The position numbers were made by a program, and so were the translations under genes. Shown here piece by piece: positions 1 through 9,523 of a stretch of 64,000 nt of DNA (position 1 is the first letter of the stretch; each line of letters opens with the position of its first letter). The DNA is from Bacillota bacterium (GTDB taxonomy: Bacteria > Bacillota > Clostridia > Christensenellales > Aristaeellaceae). The notes beneath the pieces were generated by a model. It was given only the letters and a program-made list of their open reading frames with translations. It made no database searches and was not told the origin of the DNA. The stretch spans positions 1 through 64,000 of the forward strand of contig JAEZHK010000052.1 of the NCBI GenBank assembly GCA_023416655.1, written 5' to 3'.

Positions 1-225
1 GCCTACAAGGGCACCGAGCACTACTTCACCGACCTCTTCGACTTCAACATCAAGTGCTACCCCGAAATGATCGCCTACGGCGTGCAGTCCCCCTTCTCCG
101 CCCGGAAGTCGCTGTGGTATGACGCCCAGACCGAGATGATGACCTCCGTGCTCAGCGGCCAGGCGACCGTCGCCGACGCCTGCAACGCGCTGCAGGCCAC
201 CATCACCGAGGCCGAGGCGGGCTGA
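1..225 (+). CDS. Sugar ABC transporter substrate-binding protein, C-terminal end (partial)
   Basis: The reading frame is open from base 1 and ends in TGA at 223-225, so only the last 74 residues are present. The tail (…YFTDLFDFNIKCYPEM…, then TVADACNALQATITEAEAG) resembles the C-terminal helices of family-1 extracellular solute-binding proteins, where a D/A-rich helix packs against the lobes. Two CUT1 permeases and a GH4 glycosidase follow on the same strand, which supports a role in delivering an oligosaccharide to that importer. The fragment is too short to name a substrate, and the signal peptide lies outside the window. Confidence 0.75.
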   Translation, partial: AYKGTEHYFTDLFDFNIKCYPEMIAYGVQSPFSARKSLWYDAQTEMMTSVLSGQATVADACNALQATITEAEAG

Positions 226-245
226 TAGATAAGCATTAGCCGCCG

Positions 246-284
246 CGCCAGGGCGTCGAAGGTCCATCCTTCGGCGTCCTGGCG
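246..284 (+). other. Intercistronic hairpin between binding protein and permease genes
   Basis: CGCCAGG…CGAAGG pairs with CCTTCGG…CCTGGCG across a short loop, with one or two bulges and no T-run after it. Such hairpins between a binding-protein gene and its permeases often stabilise the upstream mRNA or attenuate read-through, giving more binding protein than permease. That role is inferred. Confidence 0.5.
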
Positions 285-311
285 GACTTACGTCTAGGAG
301 GTGACCGGGCG

Positions 312-1226
312 ATGACCACGATGAAGATCGCTCCCCGAAGGCGCAGCCGGCTGATGAGGTCGGAATGGGCCTGGGCCTATATGCTGATCGCCCCGACCAT
401 CATCGGGCTGATCATCCTGAACATCTTTCCGTTTTTCAGTTCGATCTGGCTGAGCCTTCAGAAGATGCAGGGGCTGACGCCGCCCAAACTCATCGGGCTG
501 AAAAACTACCAGACATTGTTCGCGGACAAACTGGTGATGCAGGCCACCTGGAATACGCTGTACTTCATGCTGCTCACGGTGCCGGTGGGCGTCTTCCTGG
601 CGCTGGTCATGGCGACGCTGCTCAACAACAAGATCCGCGGCCGCGATCTCTACCGGGGCATCTACTTTTTGCCGCTCGTGGTCGCGCCCGCCGCGATCGC
701 GATGGTGTGGCGCTGGATGTTCAACGCCGAAAACGGCATCATCAACCAGGCGATCGGCCTTGTAGGCATCATAGGCCCCAACTGGCTCAGCGACCCGAGA
801 ATCGCGCTCATCTCCTGCGCGATCATCACGATCTGGAGCTCGCTGGGCTACGACCTTGTGCTGCTCCTGGCGGGGCTTCAGTCCATCCCGCAGAACTACT
901 ACGAAGCCTGCGAGATTGACGGCGCGGGACCCTTGCGCAAGTTCTTCCACATCACCGTGCCGCTGGTATCGCCAACGCTCTTCTTTGTGACGGTGCTTCG
1001 GGTTATGTCCGCCATCAAAGTGTTCGACATCATCTACATGCTGATCAAGGACTCAAACCCCGCGTTCAACAAGGGCGTCTCCTTGATGGTACTGTTCTAC
1101 CGCGAGGCGTTTGTCAAGTTCAACAAGGGCTACGCGTCCGCGATCGTCATGTGGAGCTTCGTGATCATCGGCATCTTAACCGCCATGCAGTTCATCGCCG
1201 AGAAGAAACTCGTCCACTACGACTAG
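312..1226 (+). CDS. CUT1 sugar ABC transporter permease (MalF/UgpA type)
   Basis: A 304-residue inner-membrane permease. After a basic N-terminus (KIAPRRRSR) there is a first membrane helix around residues 20-45 and about five more. The EAA loop of binding-protein-dependent permeases, which docks onto the ATPase, is visible as YYEACEIDGAGPLRKFFHITVP near residue 200. The ATG at 312 follows a TAGGAGGTGA ribosome site. It pairs with the next gene to form the usual MalF/MalG-like heterodimer. No ATPase gene lies in this cluster, so a shared MsiK/MsmX-type ATPase encoded elsewhere probably powers it. The substrate is inferred from the neighbouring GH4 enzyme to be a glycoside. Confidence 0.9.
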   Translation: MTTMKIAPRRRSRLMRSEWAWAYMLIAPTIIGLIILNIFPFFSSIWLSLQKMQGLTPPKLIGLKNYQTLFADKLVMQATWNTLYFMLLTVPVGVFLALVMATLLNNKIRGRDLYRGIYFLPLVVAPAAIAMVWRWMFNAENGIINQAIGLVGIIGPNWLSDPRIALISCAIITIWSSLGYDLVLLLAGLQSIPQNYYEACEIDGAGPLRKFFHITVPLVSPTLFFVTVLRVMSAIKVFDIIYMLIKDSNPAFNKGVSLMVLFYREAFVKFNKGYASAIVMWSFVIIGILTAMQFIAEKKLVHYD

Positions 1227-1244
1227 AGAAGGGAGGAGCTGCGA

Positions 1245-2096
1245 GTGCAATTAGCCGCAAAAACCAAGGGAACCACAGGCCGCCGACAGAACAATTTGCT
1301 CCTTCATATTCTCCTGATCCTGGGCGCGTTCACGATGATCTTCCCTTTCTACTGGATGATCATCACTTCTTTTAAAACGCTGGGCGAGTCCATCATGGTT
1401 CCGCCCACGATGCTGCCAAACAGCTGGGCGCCGGCCAACTATCAGGAAGTGCTCCGAACGCTGCCGATGTGGCAGCTGTACTTCAACACGATGCTTTTGA
1501 TCGTGCTGCGCATCCTCTGCGCCGTCGTGTTCAGTTCGATGGCCGCGTTCGCCTTCGCCAAACTCCGCTTCCCGTTCAAGGGCGTCCTGTTCTTCATCGT
1601 CATCACGCAGCAGATGCTGCCGCCGCAAGTGTACATCATCCCGCAGTACCTGCAGCTGAGCAAGCTCGGCATGCTCAACACCCAATTCGCGCTTTTGTAC
1701 CCGGGCATTGTCAGCGCGTTCGGCACCTTCTTCCTCAGGCAATTCTACCTGTCGCTGCCGAACGATCTCAGCGAGGCCGCGATGATCGACGGCTGCAGCA
1801 TCGGCCAGACGTTCGTGAAGATCCTCTTGCCGCTGACAAAGACCGCCCTGATGGCGCTTTCGGTGTTCACCGCAATCTTCGCCTACAGCGAGATGATGTG
1901 GCCGCTGATCGTCAACATGAAGGTGGATATGATGACGCTCAGCGCGGGCATCAGTTCGCTGCAAAACCAGTACTTCACGAAGTATCCGCTGCTCATGGCG
2001 GGCTCGGCGATGGCGATGATCCCCATGCTGATCCTGTACCTGATTTTCCAGAAGCAATTCATCGAGGGCATCGCGCTCACCGGCACCAAGGCATAG
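1245..2096 (+). CDS. CUT1 sugar ABC transporter permease (MalG type)
   Basis: A 283-residue permease with six predicted membrane segments. It starts at GTG 1245 behind GGGAGGAGCT, 18 bases after the previous stop. The MalG-type EAA loop reads LSEAAMIDGCSIGQTFVKIL around residue 185. The C-terminus, EGIALTGTKA, is the typical end of this subfamily (G[IL]..TG..KG). It partners the upstream permease and is probably co-transcribed with the GH4 gene that starts 22 bases downstream. Confidence 0.9.
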   Translation: MQLAAKTKGTTGRRQNNLLLHILLILGAFTMIFPFYWMIITSFKTLGESIMVPPTMLPNSWAPANYQEVLRTLPMWQLYFNTMLLIVLRILCAVVFSSMAAFAFAKLRFPFKGVLFFIVITQQMLPPQVYIIPQYLQLSKLGMLNTQFALLYPGIVSAFGTFFLRQFYLSLPNDLSEAAMIDGCSIGQTFVKILLPLTKTALMALSVFTAIFAYSEMMWPLIVNMKVDMMTLSAGISSLQNQYFTKYPLLMAGSAMAMIPMLILYLIFQKQFIEGIALTGTKA

Positions 2097-2118
2097 CGCA
2101 GCCCGCAAGGAGTAAGAA

Positions 2119-3438
<1,320 letters not shown>

Positions 3439-3458
3439 GTTCAACAGTATCAATAAAA

Positions 3459-3503
3459 GCGGGGCAGCCTTGCCAGTGCGGCATCGCTGCCCCGCCTTTT
3501 TTG
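3459..3503 (+). terminator. Rho-independent terminator after the GH4 gene
   Basis: GCGGGGCAGC (3459-3468) pairs with GCTGCCCCGC (3486-3495) and is followed by a T-rich run. Confidence 0.85.
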
Positions 3504-3522
3504 TCCACGATCATTCCCAAAA

Positions 3523-3568
3523 CAAAAAGCCGCCGCGCGCAGATCGGGCAGCAATCTGCGCGCGGCGG
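3523..3568 (-). terminator. Rho-independent terminator for the minus-strand importer operon
   Basis: A 15-bp perfect stem (CCGCCGCGCGCAGAT at 3530-3544 with its complement at 3554-3568), followed on the minus strand by CTTTTTG. It lies 15 bases past the stop of the binding-protein gene. Confidence 0.85.
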
Positions 3569-3583
3569 TTGAAAGAGGTTTTC

Positions 3584-4555
3584 TTAGAACTTGAACTGGT
3601 CCACGTTCTCCGCGGTCCAGACAGACGGGGGCCCCATGATGATGGTCTTGCCGTCTTCGAGCATGGTGATCGGGCCGACGCCCGGGATGTCCATGCCGTT
3701 CTCAACCTTGGTGCCGTTGAGCTCGTAGTGCGCGACGTACACGGTCAGCTTGCCCAGCATGCCCGGATCCCACAGGATGCCGAAGTCGAGCGAGCCGTCC
3801 TTCAGGTAGGGCGCGGAGTCGGTGGGCATCGAGGAGCCGACGACCGCAACCTTGGCCTGCAGGCCCTTCTCCTGGATCGCCATGGCGGCGCCGATCGGCG
3901 CGGGGGTGGAGATGCCGACGATGCCCTTCAGGTCCGGATAGGCGGCCAGCAGCTCGAGGGTCTTGGTGTAGGCTTCCTGCGCGGATTCGTCCGACGGCAC
4001 CGGATCGGTGACCAGCTTGAGGTTCGGGTACTTGACCTTCGCGTACTCAAGGCCGTAGTTGATCCAGGTGTTGAGGTTGGCGGCGGTCAGGTAGCCGGTT
4101 ACGATGGCGTATTCGCCCGTGTCGGTGCCCATGGCCTCGACCAGCTTGTCCCAGATGAACTCGCCATACGCCTTGTCATCGATCTGATGGATGGAGTACT
4201 TCACGTCGTCGCCCTTGGCGGTGGTGTCCCAGTCGACGACCAGAACGCCTTCCTCTTTGCACTTCTGCAGCACCGGGGAGACCGCGTCGGGGTCGTTGGG
4301 CGCGATGGCCAGGCTGTCGATGCCGCGGATCAGGAGGTCTTCGATCATCTGAACCTGCTGGGCGGCGTCGCCCTCGGTCGGGCCGGTGTAGACGACTTCA
4401 ATGCCCAGTTCCTTGCCCGCTTCCAGCGCGCCGACTTCGGACGCGTTGAAGTACGGGATGCCAACCAGCTTGGGCATCACGACGATGGTTTCCGCGCTGG
4501 CGGCGGCGGTCAGTACCAGAGAGAGCATGAGGACGAGGGAAAGAACCTTCTTCAT
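3584..4555 (-). CDS. RhaS/LsrB-like sugar ABC transporter substrate-binding protein
   Basis: A 323-residue type-I periplasmic-binding protein (Peripla_BP_4). The start is ATG at 4553-4555 behind AAAGGAG. An N-terminal signal peptide (MKKVLSL…TAAASAE) lacks a lipobox cysteine. LsrB/RhaS hallmarks are VMPKLVGIPYFN near the N-terminus, GPTEGD, VVDWDT, and a late DIPGVG. From memory of LsrB structures, autoinducer-2 is held by a Lys, two Asp, a Gln and a Pro-x-Ala. Here the Lys, the WD Asp and the P-x-A region are kept, but the Asp-Gln pair is replaced within YLTAANLNTW. That favours a pentose or deoxyhexose such as rhamnose over autoinducer-2. Last gene of an ATPase-permease-permease-binding protein operon. 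Confidence 0.85.
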   Translation of the reverse strand: MKKVLSLVLMLSLVLTAAASAETIVVMPKLVGIPYFNASEVGALEAGKELGIEVVYTGPTEGDAAQQVQMIEDLLIRGIDSLAIAPNDPDAVSPVLQKCKEEGVLVVDWDTTAKGDDVKYSIHQIDDKAYGEFIWDKLVEAMGTDTGEYAIVTGYLTAANLNTWINYGLEYAKVKYPNLKLVTDPVPSDESAQEAYTKTLELLAAYPDLKGIVGISTPAPIGAAMAIQEKGLQAKVAVVGSSMPTDSAPYLKDGSLDFGILWDPGMLGKLTVYVAHYELNGTKVENGMDIPGVGPITMLEDGKTIIMGPPSVWTAENVDQFKF

Positions 4556-4592
4556 GCAGATCGCTCCTTTTATTTGATATACCCGTTCTCCG

Positions 4593-4653
4593 GCCCGGCA
4601 ACTGCCCTGATGCGGACCGGTGGAGACGCTTGCCTTCGGCAACCTTGCCGGGC
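4593..4653 (-). other. Structured spacer between permease and binding-protein genes
   Basis: GCCCGGCAA (4593-4601) pairs with TTGCCGGGC (4645-4653), enclosing a small TTGCC-TTC-GGCAA hairpin. There is no T-run, so a processing or stability hairpin is more likely than a full terminator. The role is inferred. Confidence 0.45.
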
Positions 4654-4656
4654 GGA

Positions 4657-5649
4657 TTACGCTTTCTTTCGGCCGCGGGCGCGGGACGAGAAGAAGTTGA
4701 CCGAGAGTACGACGACCAGGATGAGGCCCGTGACGATGTCGGTGATGTTCCGGTTGATGCCGATGATGTTGAAGCCCGACGAAACCGCCTGCAGGATGCA
4801 CACCGCCGTGACCGTGCCCAGGATGTGCCCGCTGCCTCCGTTGATGTCGGTGCCGCCCAGCACCGTCGCGGCCACGGCCTGCAGCGTGTAGCTGGAACCG
4901 TAGTCGGCCCGGGCCGAATTGTAGCGCGACATGATCAGCACGCCCGCGATCCCGGCCATCAGCGCGGAGAAGATGTATACCTTCATGAGGACCGCGCGGG
5001 TGTTGATTCCGCTATAGCGCGTCGCCTTCTCGTTGCCGCCCACCATGTAGATGCTGACGCCCCAGGGCGTGCGCTCCACCAGGTAGAAGGCCAGCAGGAT
5101 CACCGCGAGGTAGATCAGGATCACGTAGGGGATGCTCCCCAGCGCGCCCGCGCCGATGCGCTGGAACAGCGCCGGGAACCCCGAAATGCCCGAACCGCGG
5201 GTGATGTTGAGCGAGACGCCGTTGAAGACCGTCTGCGTGCCCAGCGTGACCAGAAGCGGCGCCACGCCGATGTAGGCCGCGAAGTAGCCGTTGACCATGC
5301 CGCACATAACCGACACAACCATGACCGCCGCGATGCCGGCGGCGATGATCACGAGATCCGGAATCCCGCCGGCCTCGTTCATCCCGCGCATCAAAAACGC
5401 CCCGGCGATCGCGGCCAGCATCGCCGAATTGATCAGCGACAGGTTGATGCCGCCCGTCATGATGACCACGCTCATGCCGATGGCGAGGATGCCGAACTCG
5501 GCCATCTGGAAGCCCATGTTCTTGAAATTGCGAACGGTCAGGAATTTGCCGGGCGCCAGTGCGCTCATCACAGCGATCAGAAGGAGCAACAGCGCCAGCA
5601 GGAAGTACTGGTTTTTGTTGCGGGAGAAGTGTTCCCGTGCGCGTTCCAC
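4657..5649 (-). CDS. CUT2 sugar ABC transporter permease (RhaQ/LsrD-like)
   Basis: A 330-residue BPD_transp_2 permease with about ten hydrophobic segments. It contains the family motif GMSVVIMTGGINLS near residues 60-72 and a late GGTDINGGSGHILGT typical of ribose/rhamnose/AI-2 permeases. It starts at GTG 5649, overlapping the stop of the upstream permease by one base (TAGTG), with GGAAAGGAGGG as ribosome site. That indicates translational coupling with its partner. The complex would import a monosaccharide with the ATPase at 6872-8368. Confidence 0.9.
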   Translation of the reverse strand: MERAREHFSRNKNQYFLLALLLLLIAVMSALAPGKFLTVRNFKNMGFQMAEFGILAIGMSVVIMTGGINLSLINSAMLAAIAGAFLMRGMNEAGGIPDLVIIAAGIAAVMVVSVMCGMVNGYFAAYIGVAPLLVTLGTQTVFNGVSLNITRGSGISGFPALFQRIGAGALGSIPYVILIYLAVILLAFYLVERTPWGVSIYMVGGNEKATRYSGINTRAVLMKVYIFSALMAGIAGVLIMSRYNSARADYGSSYTLQAVAATVLGGTDINGGSGHILGTVTAVCILQAVSSGFNIIGINRNITDIVTGLILVVVLSVNFFSSRARGRKKA

Positions 5650-6686
5650 TAGGCGCCCTCCTTTCCCTGGACCGAAAGGTCGATGTCCACCTTGGTCTGC
5701 CGCCGCTCATCCCGGCGCAGCCGGATCATGTCGAAGCTGACGGCGAGCAGGATGATGACACCGACGATGATCGCCTGCCAGTAGGTCGAGATGCGCGCCA
5801 GCGTCAGGCCGTTTGAGATGAAGGCGAACAGCATCACGCCCAGGAAAGTCCCCAGCACCGAACCGGAACCGCCGGTCAGGAGTGCGCCGCCCAGCACGAC
5901 CGCGCCGATGACGTTCATCTCGTAGCCGATGAAGGCGTTCGGGTCCACCGACTTCATGATGGAGGTGTAGGTGATCGCCGCGAAGCCCGCCATCATGCCG
6001 GAGAACGCGTAGGCGAAGGCGGTCAGGCGCTTGTTGTTCAGGCCGATGCGCTGCGAGGAAACCGGGTTTGAGCCCATGGCCATGATCGACCGCCCCAGCA
6101 TGGTGCGCTTGATCAGAAACCAGGTCACCAGCATGGCCAGCGCGAACAGCAAGAACTGGATCGGCAGGCCGATCTCCGATCCGTTCGCGTTGCGGATTGA
6201 GAAGAACTTCAGAAGCCCGAAATCGACGATGCGCTGCGGCAGCTGGTTGATCCAGGTGCCGTTTGTGTAGTACTTGAGAAAGCCGTCGATGACCGACATC
6301 ATGCCCAGCGTCGCGATGATGGGCGGAAGGCCCAGCCACGCGATCATCCCGCCGTTTGCGAGGCCGACGACGCCGCCGATCGCGATGCCGATCAGGTAGA
6401 TCACAACGAGGTTGTCAAACCCGGTGCGGTTCATGATCTGGCCGGTCAATACCGTCACCAGCGCGAGCTGGGAGCTGATCGACACGTCGATGCCGCCGGT
6501 GATGATGACCAGCAGCATGCCCATCGCGCAGATGCCCAGCACCGCGTTGGACTTGATCACGTCCATCAGGTTTTCAAACGACAAAAATACCGGATTGAAC
6601 ATCCAGGATATCAGCATGACGCCAAAGAGTATTGCGCCGACCGAAACCTCTTTTTGGCTGGCGACGCGTTTCCACCGGTCAGACAA
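5649..6686 (-). CDS. CUT2 sugar ABC transporter permease (RhaP/LsrC-like), TTG start
   Basis: A 345-residue BPD_transp_2 permease. The reading frame remains open further upstream, but that part runs through a mobile element and then opposite the codons of the ATPase gene in another frame, so it is not protein. The best start is TTG at 6684-6686, seven bases after GAGGGGAGG, giving LSDRWKRVASQKEV before the first membrane helix. Family motifs are GMLLVIITGGIDVSISS near residue 67 and GGALLTGGSGSVLGTFLGV near the C-terminus. It is separated from the ATPase gene by a MITE-like insertion, so the spacing to its operon partner has been altered. Confidence 0.85.
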   Translation of the reverse strand: MSDRWKRVASQKEVSVGAILFGVMLISWMFNPVFLSFENLMDVIKSNAVLGICAMGMLLVIITGGIDVSISSQLALVTVLTGQIMNRTGFDNLVVIYLIGIAIGGVVGLANGGMIAWLGLPPIIATLGMMSVIDGFLKYYTNGTWINQLPQRIVDFGLLKFFSIRNANGSEIGLPIQFLLFALAMLVTWFLIKRTMLGRSIMAMGSNPVSSQRIGLNNKRLTAFAYAFSGMMAGFAAITYTSIMKSVDPNAFIGYEMNVIGAVVLGGALLTGGSGSVLGTFLGVMLFAFISNGLTLARISTYWQAIIVGVIILLAVSFDMIRLRRDERRQTKVDIDLSVQGKEGA

Positions 6687-6712
6687 GCCGGACCCTCCCC
6701 TCAAAAGGTTTA

Positions 6713-6871
6713 TACCACTCCAAAACATTCTTTTGTCGTCGTGGCGGATCTTTTCGCGCATAGCGGTGTCGCTCTCCGCTTGAAATAGCGCTGCTATTCC
6801 TGCGCTGCGGCTCCTTGCTCTGCATCGAAAATCTCTAGCCCCTTTGGACAAAATAATCCTTTGGATTGGTA
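6713..6871. mobile_element. MITE-like palindromic element, copy A (159 bp)
   Basis: Terminal inverted repeats start TACCACTCCAAAA on the left and TACCAATCCAAA on the right (read inward) and continue to TTTTGTC, matching at about 21 of 25 positions. Flanking triplets are TTA (6710-6712) and TCA (6872-6874), an imperfect TNA duplication. No coding capacity. It separates the ATPase gene from the permease gene, and the right-hand triplet is the ATPase stop codon. Confidence 0.85.
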
Positions 6872-8368
6872 TCACGCAAGGACTGCGCGCTCCATCAGCA
6901 TCTCCTGGTTGGCGGTCGCGCCGTCGAATTCGCCGGTGACGCGGCCTCTGCGCATGACGAGGATTCGGTCGGAGATCGCGAAGATCTCCGGCAGCTCGCT
7001 GGAAACCATGATGACCGCGATGCCTGAATCCGCGAGACTGCGCAGAAGTTTGTGGATTTCCGATTTTGCGCCGACGTCGATGCCGTTGGTCGGCTCGTCG
7101 ACGATCAGAACCTTGGGGTTCGTGGCAAGCCATTTGGCGACGACGATCTTCTGCTGGTTCCCGCCGGAGAACTTGAGCACCTGCATCTGCGGGTACGCGG
7201 GCCTTACGCCCAGCTTCGAAATCAGCTCCAGGGCCCGCTTCCGGCGCTTTTTGAAGTCCACCAGGCCCAGGCGGCCCGCGAAGGAACCGAGGATGGGCAG
7301 CGTCAGGTTGCTCTCGGCGTCCTGCTGCAGCACCAGCCCTTCCGTCTGGCGCGATTCCGGTACGAACGCGATGCCCAGCTTCTTCGCCTCGGCGGGCGAT
7401 TTCGGAAGAATCTTTTTGCCTTCGAGGAAGATCTCGCCGCTGTCGGGCTGGTTGAGGCCGAAAAGCGAGAGCACGGTCTCGGTGCGGCCCGCGCCGACCA
7501 GCCCCGTGATGCCCAAGACCTCGCCCCTTCGGAGCTGGAAGGAGACATTCTGGTAGTTTCCGGCCTTTGAGATGTTTTTGACCTCCAGCACCACGTCGCC
7601 GGCGCCCTTGCCGGGGAGCCGCTCCTCGCTGATTTCGCGGCCGACCATCATGGAGATCAGCTTCTGTCGGTTCATCTCGCCGGTGGGCGCGGTGCCGATC
7701 AGCTTTCCGTCGCGCAGCACCGTCATGCGGTCCGCGATGTGAAACAGCTCGTCCAGCTTGTGGCTGATGAAGATGATCGCCATGCCGCGGTCGCGCAGCG
7801 TGCGCACAATTTTGAAAAGCGCCTCGACCTCGCCGCTGGAGAGCGCCGACGTGGGCTCGTCCATGATGAGGAGCTTCGCGTCGTACACCAGCGCGCGCGC
7901 GATGGCGACCAGCTGCTGCCGGGCGGTGGACAGGGTGTTCGCGCGGGCGCGAAGGTCGATGCTGACGCCAAGGCTTTGAAGCGCCTCCCGGGCGGTTTTC
8001 TCCATGCCGCGCCAGTCCGCCAGCCGGTTGCGCTTTTCAATCTGCTCGGAGAACGCGATGTTTTCCTTGACGGAGAGCGTCGGAAACAGCGAGAAATCCT
8101 GATAGATCGCGATGACGCCCTGGCGCATCGCGTCAAGCGCCGTCATGTTTTCGACGCGCTTGCCCTCGATCTCGATGACTGCGCCCGGATCGGGCTGGTA
8201 GACGCCGGTCAGCACCTTGATCAGGGTGGACTTGCCCGCGCCGTTTTCACCGATCAGCGCGTGGACTTCGCCCCGCCTGACGTCAAAACCCACGCCGGAC
8301 AGCGCGTTGACGCCCGGGAAAGTCTTGGACACATTTTTAAGGCGGAGGAAAACGCCGTCTTCCGTCAT
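6872..8368 (-). CDS. CUT2 sugar ABC transporter ATP-binding protein (RhaT/RbsA/LsrA-like)
   Basis: A 498-residue protein made of two fused ABC domains, as usual for monosaccharide importers. Domain 1 has Walker A GENGAGKST near residue 40, a signature region LSTARQQLVAIA that departs from LSGGQ (a known variation in this family), and Walker B LLIMDEPTSAL. Domain 2 has a degenerate P-loop GLVGAGRTE, signature FSGGNQQK and Walker B LIVDEPTNGID. First gene of the importer operon. Its TGA stop falls in the flanking triplet of mobile element copy A, so the last bases may have been touched by insertion. Confidence 0.93.
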   Translation of the reverse strand: MTEDGVFLRLKNVSKTFPGVNALSGVGFDVRRGEVHALIGENGAGKSTLIKVLTGVYQPDPGAVIEIEGKRVENMTALDAMRQGVIAIYQDFSLFPTLSVKENIAFSEQIEKRNRLADWRGMEKTAREALQSLGVSIDLRARANTLSTARQQLVAIARALVYDAKLLIMDEPTSALSSGEVEALFKIVRTLRDRGMAIIFISHKLDELFHIADRMTVLRDGKLIGTAPTGEMNRQKLISMMVGREISEERLPGKGAGDVVLEVKNISKAGNYQNVSFQLRRGEVLGITGLVGAGRTETVLSLFGLNQPDSGEIFLEGKKILPKSPAEAKKLGIAFVPESRQTEGLVLQQDAESNLTLPILGSFAGRLGLVDFKKRRKRALELISKLGVRPAYPQMQVLKFSGGNQQKIVVAKWLATNPKVLIVDEPTNGIDVGAKSEIHKLLRSLADSGIAVIMVSSELPEIFAISDRILVMRRGRVTGEFDGATANQEMLMERAVLA

Positions 8369-8568
8369 GCCGAACGCCCTCCCATCGAATACGAGAAACG
8401 CAATAATTTGAGCGACAAAACCAAAGCCCGCCCAGTGTCTTTATGTTAAACGATGTTGCCCGCGGGCGGGAATGTAATTATCAAAGCATTTGGTGGAAAA
8501 ATCAACGCTGCGGAGAACCGGGCCTCCGGGCGGTCGGAGCGGACCTTGGCGAAAGCGGGCAAAGCAAA

Positions 8569-8593
8569 GTCCGGCGAAGCCGGTTCGCCGGAC
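8569..8593 (-). terminator. Terminator-like hairpin after the two-component operon
   Basis: GTCCGGCGAA pairs perfectly with TTCGCCGGAC around a five-base loop. On the minus strand it is followed by CTTTGCTTTGCC, a weak T-tract. It lies beyond element copy B, which now separates it from the response-regulator gene it probably serves. The rest of 8369-8597 shows no gene. Confidence 0.5.
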
Positions 8594-8597
8594 GTAA

Positions 8598-8755
8598 TAC
8601 CACTCCCAGACATTCTTTTGTCGTTGCGGCGGATCTTTTCGCCCCTGGCGGTGTCGCTCTCCGCTTGACGTAGCGCTGCTACGCCTGCGCTGCGGCTCCT
8701 AGCCAGGAACAAAAATCTCTCGCCGCTTTGGACAAAATAATATTTTGAATTGGTA
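8598..8755. mobile_element. MITE-like palindromic element, copy B (158 bp)
   Basis: TACCACTCCCAGACATT…TTTTGTC on the left and its near complement on the right (…GACAAAATAATATTTTGAATTGGTA split across the end). Perfect TAA target duplication at 8595-8597 and 8756-8758. It lies between the response-regulator stop and the terminator hairpin. Confidence 0.88.
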
Positions 8756-8767
8756 TAAGACCCGCCT

Positions 8768-9523
8768 TCACTTGCTCCGGTATTCAGAAGGCGATACGCC
8801 AGCGTACTTCTTGAAGGTTTTGCTGAAGTAGTGCTGGTCTTCAAACCCGACGCGGAAAGCGATTTCGTAGACCATGAGGTCGGTCTGATCCATCAGCCGC
8901 TTGGCTTCGGCGATGCGCGCGCGGCCGAGATAATCGGCGATGGAGTGGCCGTAGGCGCGCTTGAACGCGATGCCCAGATAGTTGGGCGAATAGCCTAGCT
9001 GCGCCGACAGGTGGTTGACGCCCAGCGCCGGGTCCGCGAAATTCTGGTCGATCGCGCGCCGCGCCTGTTCCGCGACGGAGCGCGGGACATCGGCCTTCCC
9101 CCCTTCGCCGCTTTTTTCAAGCGCCGAACGGACCAGCCGCTCGTTTTCCTCACGCTCGGAAGCCAGCGCATACAGCCGCCTTGCCATCTGCCTTACGTCC
9201 TCCGGGACGACGGGCTTGAGCACATAGTCCACCGCGCCGTAGCTCAGCGCCTGCTTGGCATAGTCGAATTCCTCGTAGCCGCTGATGATGATCGTCGCGG
9301 GCCTGTGCGGCCGCTCCTTGAGCCTCATCATCAGCTCGATGCCGTTCATTTCGGGCATCGCGATGTCCAGAAGCATCGCGTCGATCCTGCTTGAGTCGAT
9401 GATCGCAAGCGCCTCGGCGCCGCTTCTGGCGACAAAGGTCTTAAAAAGCCCCAGTTCGTCGATGGTCCTGCGCATGCCCTCGGCCAGCAGGCGCTCGTCG
9501 TCCACGACCAGCATGGTGAACAT
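8768..9523 (-). CDS. YesN-type response regulator, AraC-family output
   Basis: A 251-residue DNA-binding response regulator. The receiver domain spans residues 1-120 with acidic residues VVDDE at the N-terminus, phospho-acceptor Asp53 in AMLLDIAMPEMNG, and a conserved Lys in YVLKPV. The C-terminal 100 residues form two AraC-type helix-turn-helix motifs (LSAQLGYSPNYLGIAFKRAYG and VGFEDQHYFSKTFKKYAGVSPSEYR). The gene starts immediately after the stop of the sensor kinase, so the pair is co-translated. By position it should control the adjacent RhaTPQS/Lsr-like importer in response to the sugar or a cell-surface signal. Confidence 0.93.
   Translation of the reverse strand: MFTMLVVDDERLLAEGMRRTIDELGLFKTFVARSGAEALAIIDSSRIDAMLLDIAMPEMNGIELMMRLKERPHRPATIIISGYEEFDYAKQALSYGAVDYVLKPVVPEDVRQMARRLYALASEREENERLVRSALEKSGEGGKADVPRSVAEQARRAIDQNFADPALGVNHLSAQLGYSPNYLGIAFKRAYGHSIADYLGRARIAEAKRLMDQTDLMVYEIAFRVGFEDQHYFSKTFKKYAGVSPSEYRSK

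Noticed and set aside
3584..4555. Autoinducer-2 receptor LsrB
   Set aside because: Overall similarity is strong, but the Asp-Gln pair I associate with AI-2 binding is replaced and no lsrF, lsrG or lsrK gene is nearby; a sugar such as rhamnose is more likely.
6687..7133. N-terminal extension of the RhaP-like permease
   Set aside because: The extra codons come from the MITE and from out-of-frame reading of the ATPase gene.
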